Source of the DNA: Dyadobacter sediminis
GTDB taxonomy: Bacteria; Bacteroidota; Bacteroidia; Cytophagales; Spirosomataceae
Assembly: GCF_005860765.1 (NCBI RefSeq)
Contig: NZ_VCEI01000011.1
Coordinates: forward strand, 806,001-870,000
Reading direction: 5' to 3'
Length of the DNA stretch: 64,000 nt
The notes beneath the pieces are model-generated. The model saw only the letters and a program-made list of their open reading frames with translations, was not told the DNA's origin and ran no database searches. Each line of letters starts with the position of its first letter. The stretch's first letter is position 1. This document shows positions 1-9,900 of this stretch, one piece after another. A program made the translations under genes and the position numbers.

Positions 1-58
1 TGATATACTGACTACCAATCAGAAATATAATGGCAACAGCAGCCTGTGTTTTAATGTA

Positions 59-99
59 ATTTACTTGATCCAAAGCTTATTCTTCTGGATCAAGTAAAT
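59..99. terminator. Hairpin, possible terminator
   Basis: A 13-bp perfect inverted repeat (arm ATTTACTTGATCC) encloses a 15-nt loop. It lies about 95 bases beyond the stop of the minus-strand mscS gene and could end that transcript. There is no clean U-tract, so it may instead be a processing or protein-binding site. Confidence 0.4.
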
Positions 100-193
100 G
101 CTAAATCTTATTATCTGCTTCCTCAAACGTATAATGAAGAACGTAAGAATAAAATGTTTCTTATTCCAGATTAATCAGGTTTACCGATGCCAC

Positions 194-979
194 TTACATG
201 CCCGGCAATTTTAGTCCGGATGATTTTAATCCTTCCATAATTTCTTCCTGGATCTGCAGTTTGGAATCCACAAACCCGTGTGAATTAAGCCACACATTAA
301 CCAGCACTTTATAACCGTCCGTTTCAATGGATGAAATACCGATTCTTCTTTCCGGCGATTTCAATGCGTGCTGCGAACTGTTCAGCACTTCCTCAATCCT
401 GGCTTTAACGGCTGCATATTCAATACTGTTGCTGAATTTCAGTTCAATATCCAGACGACGGCTGCCTGATCCACTGATATTTACAATGACTTCATTCGAA
501 AGTTTGCTGTTTGGGATCACAACTTTCCGGTTATCGTAGGTAGTCACAATCGTATAAAAAATTTTGATTGCGGAAACGGTTCCCTCCTGCCCTTGCGCCA
601 GAATATTGTCACCGACTTCAAAAGGTTTCAATACAAGAATCAGAATGCCGCTTGTAAAATTCTGCAAAGTGCCGGAAAGCGCAAGTCCTGCCGCCACACC
701 CAAGGCACCGATCAATGCGGCAAACACCGTCATTTGTATGCCTACGATCTGCATGACGGTGACAATCAGCAGAACTCTTAAAGCGGTGATTGTCAGGCTG
801 AGAAAAAAAGGTGTGAGCGAAGGATCAATGTTCTTCCTGTTCATATGGCCCGACATCCATCTTGAAAGAACTTTAATAAGCCAGAAACCGACGATCAGAA
901 TAATAATTCCAAGTAAAACAGACGGGCCGGTATTCAGAATCCAGGTGTAAACCTTGTTATAAAACTGATTAATCTTCAT
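194..979 (-). CDS. Small-conductance mechanosensitive channel, MscS family
   Basis: This 261-residue inner-membrane protein is a short MscS-type channel that releases solutes on hypo-osmotic shock. Three hydrophobic segments lie at about residues 15-37, 58-82 and 85-115. The last is the glycine/alanine-rich pore helix (GALGVAAGLALSG), followed by the conserved beta-domain signature around FEVGDNI and the VVIPNSKL motif, which is diagnostic of the family. The C-terminal alpha/beta vestibule domain is present, so the gene looks complete and close to the family's minimal length. The ATG start gives a hydrophobic N-terminus without a cleavable signal. It stands alone between poorly coding stretches. 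The family call is firm; the specific paralogue (YnaI- or YggB-like) is not resolved. Confidence 0.93.
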   Translation of the reverse strand: MKINQFYNKVYTWILNTGPSVLLGIIILIVGFWLIKVLSRWMSGHMNRKNIDPSLTPFFLSLTITALRVLLIVTVMQIVGIQMTVFAALIGALGVAAGLALSGTLQNFTSGILILVLKPFEVGDNILAQGQEGTVSAIKIFYTIVTTYDNRKVVIPNSKLSNEVIVNISGSGSRRLDIELKFSNSIEYAAVKARIEEVLNSSQHALKSPERRIGISSIETDGYKVLVNVWLNSHGFVDSKLQIQEEIMEGLKSSGLKLPGM

Positions 980-1197
980 TTAGAAACGTTAAAAATTTCA
1001 ACGCAGAACAAAAAATTTCATACCAGTACAGCTCATTGCCACTGATTTTTCTTTCCTGCTTGTTTTCCGACAACTGGCATGTATGTACAAACCAATAATA
1101 AGTACAACGCCTGGCGCAGCAATAAATCCCTGATTATGAACACTAGGATTTAAAAAATCAACATTAGATTTCCTGACTTACTGCCATCAGCAAAAAC

Positions 1198-1641
1198 TTA
1201 CTTTTTCTGATTTACTTCGATCAGGTACCCGTCTGGATCAGCAAAATAAATCTGTGTTACGCCGTCAAACCGTACTTGTTTGTGGAACGGGGTTTTGCGC
1301 GCACTCAGGAACTTTTCAGCCGCTTCAATCGAACTGACGAAAATTGCAAAATGACCGCCGTTTTTATCATTGACAACCGGCGTAGTGCGGCCGGCAAGCA
1401 AATGAAGCTGCTGCCCGTTTCCTGTATCAAACCAGCCACGGATCGCTTTCAGACTATCCGGAACGCTGATCGGTTTGAGCCCGACGACATTTGTATAAAA
1501 ATCCTTGCTGGCTTCCATGTCCTTTACCTGCAGTGCAAGGTGGTTAAAGCCCAGATAACCAAATCCGTTGTTGCTTGCAGACTGTGCAGCAAGATTATGG
1601 AAACTGACAAATGCCAGAAACAAAAGAATGTAACTTTTCAT
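1198..1641 (-). CDS. Secreted VOC (glyoxalase/bleomycin-resistance) family protein
   Basis: The 147-residue protein has a signal peptide (cleavage after about residue 20, LAAQ) and one complete vicinal-oxygen-chelate fold. Candidate metal ligands are His34 (NHLALQV), His80 (QLHLL), His97 (GGHFAIFV) and Glu142 (YLIEVNQ), the spacing expected of the two beta-alpha-beta-beta-beta units. Family members include glyoxalase I, fosfomycin resistance proteins and dioxygenases; the substrate cannot be read from the sequence. Periplasmic location is unusual for glyoxalase I, so a role in detoxification or ligand binding outside the cytoplasm is inferred. It is a single gene with no operon partner. Confidence 0.85.
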   Translation of the reverse strand: MKSYILLFLAFVSFHNLAAQSASNNGFGYLGFNHLALQVKDMEASKDFYTNVVGLKPISVPDSLKAIRGWFDTGNGQQLHLLAGRTTPVVNDKNGGHFAIFVSSIEAAEKFLSARKTPFHKQVRFDGVTQIYFADPDGYLIEVNQKK

Positions 1642-2264
1642 GTTCTCTGATTTATTTTAATCGTTTTTGCTGCGAATACAACGTACTGCAATGTACATAA
1701 TTGCTGGAAAAGATGGTTTCAAATTCTTTTGTTGAACTTGTCTAACATTCAAGGAATCTTATGCAGTTTCAGGAAGTGAAGCTGCAACCTACTTTGAATA
1801 TAAGATAAAATGGTTTGATAATGCCAGCTAGTTACTAAGCTCATTATTAGGAGGTTCCGGTTAACAGCAGGATTCAATTTTTGCTTGAAATATTCATACG
1901 GCTGAATTTTGCCGCATCGGTATAAATGCTTCATATGTCCGTCTGACAATATAATTTGTCCGTTTTACAGAACAACAAAAAAGCCTTACAAGATTTAAAC
2001 TCTAATTTTAAGGTATCGCTGTGTAGACTGATTAAATCATATTTGTAGAAATTATAAACATTTACATTGCATCTTTAACTACTTGTTTAAACAGGATGCT
2101 TAAAGAAATTCAACTTGAAATTCGAAGTCACAAGCATACGGTAACAAACCGCAGCATCTTTTCAAATTCATTATCCTGCTTTCTGGTAAGCTATCCATCA
2201 TCGTAGATTTCCGAAAGACAACAAAGTAACAGCATCATCCTTATTATCGAACTTACCTAAATTT
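1642..2264. other. No convincing gene
   Basis: These 620 AT-rich bases contain only short ORFs (a 66-codon minus-strand ORF at 1749-1949 and a 36-codon plus-strand ORF at 2098) with no recognisable domain. I see no RNA gene or strong terminator. The stretch may contain the promoters of the flanking genes. Confidence 0.5.
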
Positions 2265-2600
2265 ATGAAGAAGTCAAACATTTTCGTTTACATTGAATTA
2301 TCCAAATTCACGCAGAATCTGACCACAAATCTGTCATTATGCAAGGAACATCTGAAAGCGCAGGCCAGCTACTTTCAGGTTATTCCATCCCGTTATTTTT
2401 CAGCACAGCTTAATTCCGAATGGGAAAGTATATGTCAGGCAGTTTCCAGGAAGGGTCCGAGATTCAATGAAAGAGGCCAGGTTATAGGAAACGCCGCCAT
2501 CAATACCATTGATCAGATGACGTCCATGGAATGTCTGGCGGTTGCCAACCGAATTTTTTTACTGCATGACAAAGTGAAAAAAGAATTTGCGGAATTCTAG
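2265..2600 (+). CDS. Unrecognised 111-residue soluble protein
   Basis: I do not recognise this protein. It has 111 residues, no signal peptide and no membrane segment, and is predicted mainly helical. A central polar stretch (SRKGPRFNERGQVIGN) is followed by a helical C-terminus. The ATG follows an in-frame stop and the codon use resembles neighbouring genes, which supports coding. The next gene downstream (2764) is also small and unknown, and the two could be co-transcribed with a 163-base gap. Confidence 0.55.
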   Translation: MKKSNIFVYIELSKFTQNLTTNLSLCKEHLKAQASYFQVIPSRYFSAQLNSEWESICQAVSRKGPRFNERGQVIGNAAINTIDQMTSMECLAVANRIFLLHDKVKKEFAEF

Positions 2601-2763
2601 AATGCGATGGCTGTAATCCTGAATAAGAAAGGATTGCAGCCAGATTTATTGCAGTAACAAGCGCCGCCCGGTTAGTGAAAGAAAGGTTCAGAATTCTGAA
2701 CAGGTACAAACAGAACATGTAAATAACGATCCGTTACCTGAACAATTTAACCACAGCTTAGTT

Positions 2764-2994
2764 ATGAATTACGAAATTTCAGACTACTTTTTCCCAGACT
2801 TTCGCTATCCGTTCTGTTATCTCACCAGGTTCCTGCAAGCCGATAATTTATTTACCATTTTACTGAAAGACGGCAATGTGACGCATTTCAAACCCGCGAA
2901 CGTTCCGGATTTCAGAAACTGGCTGACGCATCATGATATTGAAGATATCAAAGAATCCATCCAAAAGGATCATAAGCTGATGCAGAAAAAGTAA
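2764..2994 (+). CDS. Unrecognised 76-residue protein
   Basis: This is a 76-residue protein without a known motif. The N-terminal half is aromatic-rich (YFFPDF, YPFCYLTRF) and the C-terminal half is charged and helical (KESIQKDHKLMQKK). A pattern of a sheet region reading 'LKDGNVTHFKPAN' followed by a helix resembles small DUF-type regulatory or chaperone-like proteins, but no family is claimed. The ATG follows a plausible leader and the reading frame has typical codon use. Confidence 0.5.
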   Translation: MNYEISDYFFPDFRYPFCYLTRFLQADNLFTILLKDGNVTHFKPANVPDFRNWLTHHDIEDIKESIQKDHKLMQKK

Positions 2995-3244
2995 CTTTTT
3001 TCCAGTCAGCGAACAAACTTATCTGCTATTTAATTGAGCTTTTCCGACGCCATTCATTTCAGTGAAATCGGTGCGTGCATTTGCCTTGATTTTACTTGTA
3101 TAACCATGCCTTTTGTATTTTCAAACGGCCAGGATTGCTTTTTCCCTATTTTATTTCCGTCTCTTTATTTGCAAATATAAGTAGCATCCTATTTTGGGTA
3201 TAAAAGAAAAAGAGTATCATTGAGGAAACTAATCAGATTGTTAA

Positions 3245-3850
3245 ATGGAAGGCAGTGCTCCTGAAAAACAGAATATTTTCAAGTATATCGTATTTTTTTT
3301 ACTTGCAGTAGCAGCAGCAGGAATTACCTATTATTACATTTCACCGAAAGAAGCCGACATTGCGGACAATAATAACGTTGTGCTGTTTATTCAAAACAAA
3401 ATTATCGACATTGATGAAAAGCTAAAAACCGGACAGGTGGATCCCGATCTGGCAACCAGCATTGCATGGCACCAGTCCAATGCAGCACTGTATCAGGAAT
3501 CCCTTCACCACAAAGACAAGCAGGTTAAAGAGCAAGGCAATATTCTGAAAAACAAAATCATAGAAATACAGACAAAGCAGTTTCCGGAACTCAGAAAATC
3601 ATATGTGCAATCTAAGGAATCCATTCTGAAGCAGGAAAATATTCAGATTGCAAACGCGGGAAACCGGAATGAAATTCTTGTTTTTACCAGTGAAAAGTTT
3701 GAACCCAAAGCAAGTCAGAAGTCTTTTCTGAAAAATATCAATGAAATTGTACACGATCTGAAATTCACCAAAGTCATATTCAAATGGTCGCCTGACGGCA
3801 AGGATTCCAGGGAATATAAAATCAGCTCAAAAAATGATTCGGAGATTTAA
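3245..3850 (+). CDS. Unrecognised single-pass membrane protein
   Basis: The protein has 201 residues. A hydrophobic helix at about residues 13-30 (IVFFLLAVAAAGITYYY) is preceded by a short charged N-terminus, so the protein is probably anchored in the inner membrane with a periplasmic domain. The rest is lysine-rich and helical, with repeated polar heptads around residues 65-135 that suggest a coiled coil. No enzymatic motif is visible. It stands between two gaps and has no evident operon partner. The function is unknown. Confidence 0.6.
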   Translation: MEGSAPEKQNIFKYIVFFLLAVAAAGITYYYISPKEADIADNNNVVLFIQNKIIDIDEKLKTGQVDPDLATSIAWHQSNAALYQESLHHKDKQVKEQGNILKNKIIEIQTKQFPELRKSYVQSKESILKQENIQIANAGNRNEILVFTSEKFEPKASQKSFLKNINEIVHDLKFTKVIFKWSPDGKDSREYKISSKNDSEI

Positions 3851-4280
3851 AGTGGATTTGTTTTTTAATCATTTGTCAAAAAGAAATGGTTTGATACAAG
3901 ACCCTATTGAGCAACCGCACTGTACAAGTTTCATTGAGTTATGAAACAGCCAAAAAAATGACTAATGACTTCTTCAAAATCCATGTTTTTCCGGCAGTAC
4001 TTAGCTTGATCCGGAATTCTGTAACCTGTCGGCATGGCAAATAGCCTGGATGCCTTCATACTTTTCACTTTTTCCGTTCTTCTTCTCACCTTTCCTCCTC
4101 TTTTCACGCCAACTGCAACAAGAATTCAAAACGCCGATCTGTAATATTAAGTCGTAAAAATATTCGCATTTTATCAGAATTAACTTAATAATGGCTTTAT
4201 ATTAGCATATAGTCTGGCATGTTATTTACTCAAACAGATGCCTGATTATAAATCCTTTTTTGTTCACAAAATCTTTCGTT
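3851..4280. other. Gene-free leader before the Kelch protein gene
   Basis: The 430 bases contain a pyrimidine-rich tract near 4060-4120 (repeated TTCTTC/TCCTCC) and no supported gene. A 36-codon ORF at 4034-4144 is hydrophobic only because of that tract, so I do not call it. Promoter elements for the downstream gene probably lie near 4140-4230, but I find no clear TAnnTTTG match. Confidence 0.45.
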
Positions 4281-6779
4281 ATGAGAATTTTCTTCTACAA
4301 CAGTATCTCTATTTTAAGTGCTTATTCTACAAAACATCGTTTAAAGTTCATTTCTTCAAGACACATTGCAAAAACATGGGTAGCACTTTTGCTACATTGC
4401 CTTTCTTTCTCTTTGGTTCAGGCTCAGAATTGCGGATCCATAAGTCCTTATCCGTGCAGCAGTCTCAAAGTCGGGTTGCCGTTTGAACTTGAATTTTACA
4501 ATCCTGTTGCCAATACCGTTCAGGACAGCAACAACCTTGGAACCGGCTTTACAATGATTCAGAATTACTCCGGCACAAGACTGGCTCAGGACGGCTTGCC
4601 GACTTTTTCCAACATTCCGGGTTATTCCAAGTACAATCTCAGAATGGCCAATGGCAAATTGCATATAACATCCGGAAAAGGTCTCGGTTATCTGAACAGC
4701 AACAATCAGATCAATACGCTGGGTGTTAAGGTGGATACATACAACAAGATCGAGATTATCGCATACATTATCAATCCGTTTAACGGCAATGAAGATCAGC
4801 AGGCCGGAATCTGGTTCGGACTGAATGACAAAACATATATCAAACTGAATATCAGTGCCAACAGGATTGAACTGAGAAAAGAGGTAAATGATCTTTCTAC
4901 CAAAACGCCAGGATCAAAAAACCCGGATCAGCGTGTAACAGCAACCATCAGCGGACTGGAAACACAGAATGTCGGCATCAAACTGATTATTGATCCGGTC
5001 AACAATACGGCCAATGCTTTTTACACTGTTGACAAAGGAAGTACGTATACGAATGTGGGTGCCGGCTATCCTGTTCCTGCCTTAAGCATTGCTGACATGG
5101 GATTGACCAATACGTCGGTTTACACCGGTGTTTATGCTTCCTACCGCAACGGCACCACACCGGTTGTTTACAGCTTCGACCGTTTTCAGATAAAAAAATC
5201 GCTGCAGTTTGATTCCGCAGCCTACAACTTTGAACTGGCTGACAATGCTGCTTTGAATACGTTTGCGGGTTCCATCAAAGCAACTGCTACGGATGCAAGT
5301 ACAGCTTCTTACAGCATCATTTCCGGAAATTCGAACAACAATCTCAGCATTGATTCCGGTACGGGACAGATCGTGGTCAGCAAAAAACTGAATTATCATA
5401 CGCAGTCTGTTTACAACCTGAAAGTACTTGCTACCGCCGGCCAGCTGAAAGACACCAGCATTGTAAAGCTGAACATCACACCCGGACAAACCATGGCCGA
5501 TTTCAACGGCATCAGCTGGGGCACAACGGCATCTCAGCCCTACAAAATCAGCGAAGCGCAGGGTGAAGTGGTCAGTAACAGGCTTTACAGCTTTGGCGGA
5601 TTTGACAGTCAGAAAACCATCTTTACGCCAACAAAAAGAGCTTACAAATACGATCCGGTAGCCAACAGATGGACAAGTATTGCAGATTTGCCGCATACGC
5701 CGAACGGGGAAGGTTTCGGAGGCGTTACACATGCCGGTATTACAAACGACGGAACGGATATTTACCTGGCAGGCGGGTATACTTCCCATTCTTCGGGCAC
5801 AGGTCAGACCTTTGGCGTACAGCAAGTCTGGAAATACAATGTGGCTGCAAACACCTATTCCAAATTGCCAGACCTGCCAATCCGGATAGCGGCCGGGCAA
5901 CTTGAATACCTGAACGGAAAACTGTACCATATTGGAGGCACAAACGCGGCCCGTACGCAGGATCTTGGAAACAATTACGAGCTGGATCTGAACAATCTTG
6001 CGGCTGGCTGGAAAACGCGTGCTCCGCTTCCGAATCCCAGACAACATGCCGGAACGGCTGTGTTTGAAGGAAAGATTTATTACATCGGTGGTCAGCGCGG
6101 GCATGATGACAATCTGGTCACTTCCAAAGACGTTCACCGATACGATCCGGTGACGGATACGTGGACTAAAATGGCAAACTTGCCGGCACCAGGCAACAAC
6201 GGGCTCGGACACATTTCTTCCAGCGTTGTCGTTGCCGGAAACAGGATTATTGTGCTTGGCGGAGAAGCCGTGCATCATGTTTCTACCAATTTGGTTTCGG
6301 CCTATTCGCCGGCTACCAATACGTGGACCAGCCTGTCGCCACTGCCGCAAGCAAGGTTCTCGGGCGTTGCTGCTCTTTTAAACGGGGTATTGTATTATAC
6401 CGGCGGTTCCAAAACCAACTCTACCTTTAAGGGAATTCCGGTAAGTATGGCCAATACAAGAAGTATGTCGGCCAGCTTTGCTCCGGATGAACTGAATGCA
6501 TCCGAACAGTTCAGCGTGAAAAAGGTGACCGTTTTTCCAAATCCGGCCACAAACAACGTCATTAATCTTCAGCTGGAAAATTTTGGCTTCCATGAGAAAG
6601 TGAACATTACGGTTATGGATTCCTTTGGTAAAATAATTCAGCAGGAAAGTTTTGTTACAAACGACAAAGGAATTGCCGATGTATCGTTTGTACCGAATGT
6701 TTTATTATCAAAAAACACGTACATCATCAAGGCTGAAACTGCGACGGGTTCCTGCCTGAACAAGCTGATCGTACCCTGA
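4281..6779 (+). CDS. T9SS-secreted Kelch-repeat protein with cadherin-like domain
   Basis: This is a large extracellular protein of about 832 residues from the ATG at 4281; an upstream TTG at 4260 would add seven residues. Order of parts: signal sequence ending near SLVQAQ; an N-terminal domain (about 255 residues) beginning with a CGSISPYPCSSLKV-type motif and containing QQAGIWFGLNDK, which looks like a concanavalin/laminin-G-type sandwich; a cadherin-like domain (about 310-410); Kelch beta-propeller repeats (about 420-730, each with a YDP..W.. signature); and a type IX secretion C-terminal tail starting at VTVFPNPATN. It is probably surface-attached or secreted and binds glycans or protein partners. 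The convergent 2-kb-residue neighbour has the same N-terminal domain. Confidence 0.88.
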   Translation: MRIFFYNSISILSAYSTKHRLKFISSRHIAKTWVALLLHCLSFSLVQAQNCGSISPYPCSSLKVGLPFELEFYNPVANTVQDSNNLGTGFTMIQNYSGTRLAQDGLPTFSNIPGYSKYNLRMANGKLHITSGKGLGYLNSNNQINTLGVKVDTYNKIEIIAYIINPFNGNEDQQAGIWFGLNDKTYIKLNISANRIELRKEVNDLSTKTPGSKNPDQRVTATISGLETQNVGIKLIIDPVNNTANAFYTVDKGSTYTNVGAGYPVPALSIADMGLTNTSVYTGVYASYRNGTTPVVYSFDRFQIKKSLQFDSAAYNFELADNAALNTFAGSIKATATDASTASYSIISGNSNNNLSIDSGTGQIVVSKKLNYHTQSVYNLKVLATAGQLKDTSIVKLNITPGQTMADFNGISWGTTASQPYKISEAQGEVVSNRLYSFGGFDSQKTIFTPTKRAYKYDPVANRWTSIADLPHTPNGEGFGGVTHAGITNDGTDIYLAGGYTSHSSGTGQTFGVQQVWKYNVAANTYSKLPDLPIRIAAGQLEYLNGKLYHIGGTNAARTQDLGNNYELDLNNLAAGWKTRAPLPNPRQHAGTAVFEGKIYYIGGQRGHDDNLVTSKDVHRYDPVTDTWTKMANLPAPGNNGLGHISSSVVVAGNRIIVLGGEAVHHVSTNLVSAYSPATNTWTSLSPLPQARFSGVAALLNGVLYYTGGSKTNSTFKGIPVSMANTRSMSASFAPDELNASEQFSVKKVTVFPNPATNNVINLQLENFGFHEKVNITVMDSFGKIIQQESFVTNDKGIADVSFVPNVLLSKNTYIIKAETATGSCLNKLIVP

Positions 6780-6829
6780 TCGTTCAGCACGCGCTTTCTG
6801 ACTTAAAGGTCAAATCTGTTTATTAAAAA

Positions 6830-6874
6830 AATGCTTCTTTGATCTGTACCGTTTACAGGTTTCAAAGAAGCATT
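6830..6874. terminator. Bidirectional terminator between convergent T9SS genes
   Basis: A 13-bp perfect stem (AATGCTTCTTTGA and its complement) has an A-run on the left and a T-rich run on the right. It can therefore act as a rho-independent terminator for both the plus-strand Kelch gene and the minus-strand giant gene. Confidence 0.85.
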
Positions 6875-6975
6875 TTCTTTGTGGCCGGATCGTAAGAAAG
6901 GTTTTGCATTAAAACATTTCTATCCGCTATTTGTCCGGGCTATTGTTTTATATTTTTCCATCCGGAACATTTCCC

Positions 6976-9900
6976 TTATTTGAAATGGATTACTTTGGCC
7001 GATTTGGTTCCTGTGGCGAATACGGCTTTGATAATAAAACTTTTAATATCTGTGTTGGCTGGCAGCATCTGTGTTGTCAGCGTGCCGTCCCTGCCGGTTA
7101 TTCCGGAGAAAGAGCGAATAATGTTGCCCTGCAAATCGTAAAGGTAAATACTCACCGGTTCACGCGTGTTGAATCCTGAAAGAACCACATGGACGGGCTC
7201 ACCTGCGCCGGCCGGATTCGGATATACGCTCAGGCTGCGCGCCGATTCCTGCTGACTCTCAACATCCGACTCTTTCAGGAAAACATCGCTGATATCCACT
7301 TCGCGTACAGTCTGGTCCATACTGGTAATCACTAGTGTAGCTTTTCTGAGTTGTGTTCCGGACCGGTTTCCCAATACCCTGAAACTGACCGGACTGTTTT
7401 TTTGCAAAGCAATAGGCTGACGGCTGTTTGGCAGTTGCAGGTCCGCGACCCGGAACCTTGCAGCATCTTCCCCTGTAATGGTAATATCCCTGATCAGCAG
7501 CGTACTGTCGGCATCGTTGCTCATGGTTACCGCATAGCTTTCCTCTTCGCCGGGCTCCTGCTGCCGTGCAGTTGCCACCCGAAGTACAGGTGCCGCCGCA
7601 GTGGTTGCCCTTGCACGAAGCAGCGTAATCTGGGAAACCAGGTTCGGGCTGTCGTTCCAGTTGTATTCCACTACGTAAAGGTTGCCATTCGTAACATCTT
7701 CGGTTATATCCAGCGGGTTGCCGAATGCCGACATGCCTACGAGGCCATTGTTGCCGGAACCTGTCGTTACCCTTACGATGTCATAAATATTATCTGCAGA
7801 TGTATCTTTGCTTTTTGTCATAGCTCCCGGCTGCATAACGGCAATGTCACCGCCTCCGGAAAACCTGCAAACCAGCAGCTTGCCTTTTAATGCATTGTTA
7901 AAATTGCCGCTTTTGTATTCCAAGACGCCGTTTGGTGAATTGTTCAGTCCGAAGTTATAGCCGGGGCGGTAATTGGCATCCGGTTTGACGGACGGCAGAT
8001 ACAACGGATTATCCAGATAACCGCGATTGAGCACATACTCTCCGCGCAGTGGATTGGGATGTCCGTAAAATCCGACTGTTTTGTTTGGATTAACGCGGAA
8101 AAGCCAGTCATTCTGTGCTTTGATCATCCGCGTGGAATCCACTTGCGGGCCGTTGTACAATGAGCCGTCGGACCGCCTTGTGCCGGCTACTGAAACCGGC
8201 GAATTCCCTCCGCCGCCGGAGCCGTTAGTAGGCAGATAAAGCTGGCCGTTGCTATGCCATACCAGATCATACGCGTTGCGGACGCCGGATGCATAAATAG
8301 TCAGCGGCGAGCTGCTTCCGTAAGGGTTGTAAGTTCCGTCGGACATTTTGGCCGACATGGCAGGCGCGTTGTTGATCAGACTCTGATCTGAGGTGGTTTG
8401 TACATTGAGCGGCAGTGTCACCGATTTCATTTTTTCAAGATCAAGCCTTAATACGGTTCCTGACAGCAATGCTTCTTTCCTTTGCCAGTCTGCATCAAAG
8501 GAACCTGCAGAGCTCATGCTGCCCTGGCACATGTAAAGTGCCCCGTCTGGTCCGAAGGCAAGTCCGTTAACCAGATGATCTCTGCGGGAACGAGGAAGTT
8601 TCGTAATGACAAGCTGCTCTTTCTGCAGACTATCTCCGGAAAGACGTGAAATGTTGCCGTCAAATTCCGGTGCCGAGGTAAGTCCGGGCGAGCTGTGCGA
8701 AACCCAGACCGTCAGATTTCGGGAAGTAGATGCAGGATCAAAAGCCAGCCCTATGGCGGAACGGCTTCCATATTTGTTCACCAGTGTATTAATGGTTTTA
8801 CGTCCGGACAAAGTACCGTTGCTGTGATTTATACTGTAACGCTCAATGGCACCGTCAAGCCTTAATGCATAAAAGCGGTCGTCCGGGCCGATGGCTACAG
8901 AAGTATATTTTTTGTTCTGCGTACCGGCAACGGGCACTTTGTCAAACTGCGCCACCAGAATGTTACTGGAATCCACTTTTGCAGCTGCGGTAGTAAAAGT
9001 GGATTCAAAAGGCGTAAACCGTGCGCCGGTATAGGATTTTACCCCGGAGGTAACCACAAACCGGTATACCGTATTCGGTTCAAGCCCGCCAGATGGCGAA
9101 AAGCTGATCACATCCCCGCCGCCTGTGCCCTGCACCACTCCTTTGACGGGAATAGCATTTGCATCCACCAGTTTATAGAGTAGAACAGTCGAACTGTCAA
9201 TGGTCTTGTTGTTGACACCGCCCTGAAATCCGTCTACAACCGGCACATGAAGGTTATTGGCTGCAACGCTCACCGTACTCAAGCTGACGTGTGTCTGGCC
9301 ATTGACGGGATTGGAAGAAATCACATAAGGTCTGAGACTATCCACCACATTGAGCTGAACATCAAATGAAGCTGCGGTAAGTGGTCCCGATGTGGCTTTA
9401 ACCGTGGCCTTGTAAATACCCGGTGTAAGATTTTTGGCTGCCGAATAATCAAATCTGACCTGCGGCTGCGAACCACTTTGTGCTGAACTGAAGGCTATCC
9501 AGTCTTTGGCACCCGTGCCATAAGTAGCGGACAAACTGTATGTGCCTGCGGAATTATCAGAGCTCCCGAGCACGACCGAAAACGTATTGCTTTCCGTACT
9601 GCCTTGCTTCATGATGACATTGACATCTTTAGTTGCCCAGAACAAATACGGATCTATGCTTACCGGCACAATGCTTACCGAGCATATCTTTGTGTTGGTA
9701 CCGCCGTCTGCCTGAATCGTCAGCAGTCCGTCTGCTACTTTGACGCGTGCGGCAACCGTTTTAAATCGACTGATGGTTCCTTTTTTGCCATTGGGTACAA
9801 ACTGATTGATAAACGAAATTCCCTCTACAATAATGGAATGTGCCTCCGGCGTGGTACTGACGTCCCCATCGCCTACGGATACGCTCACATCATACGTTCC

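Noticed and set aside
1749..1949. 66-codon minus-strand ORF
   Set aside because: No domain, no sign of codon bias and no start context; within an AT-rich gap.
4034..4144. 36-codon hydrophobic ORF
   Set aside because: The hydrophobic residues come from a pyrimidine-rich repeat tract; no other support.
5082..6350. 422-codon minus-strand ORF antisense to the Kelch gene
   Set aside because: A shadow of the Kelch gene; the plus-strand frame carries the recognisable domains.
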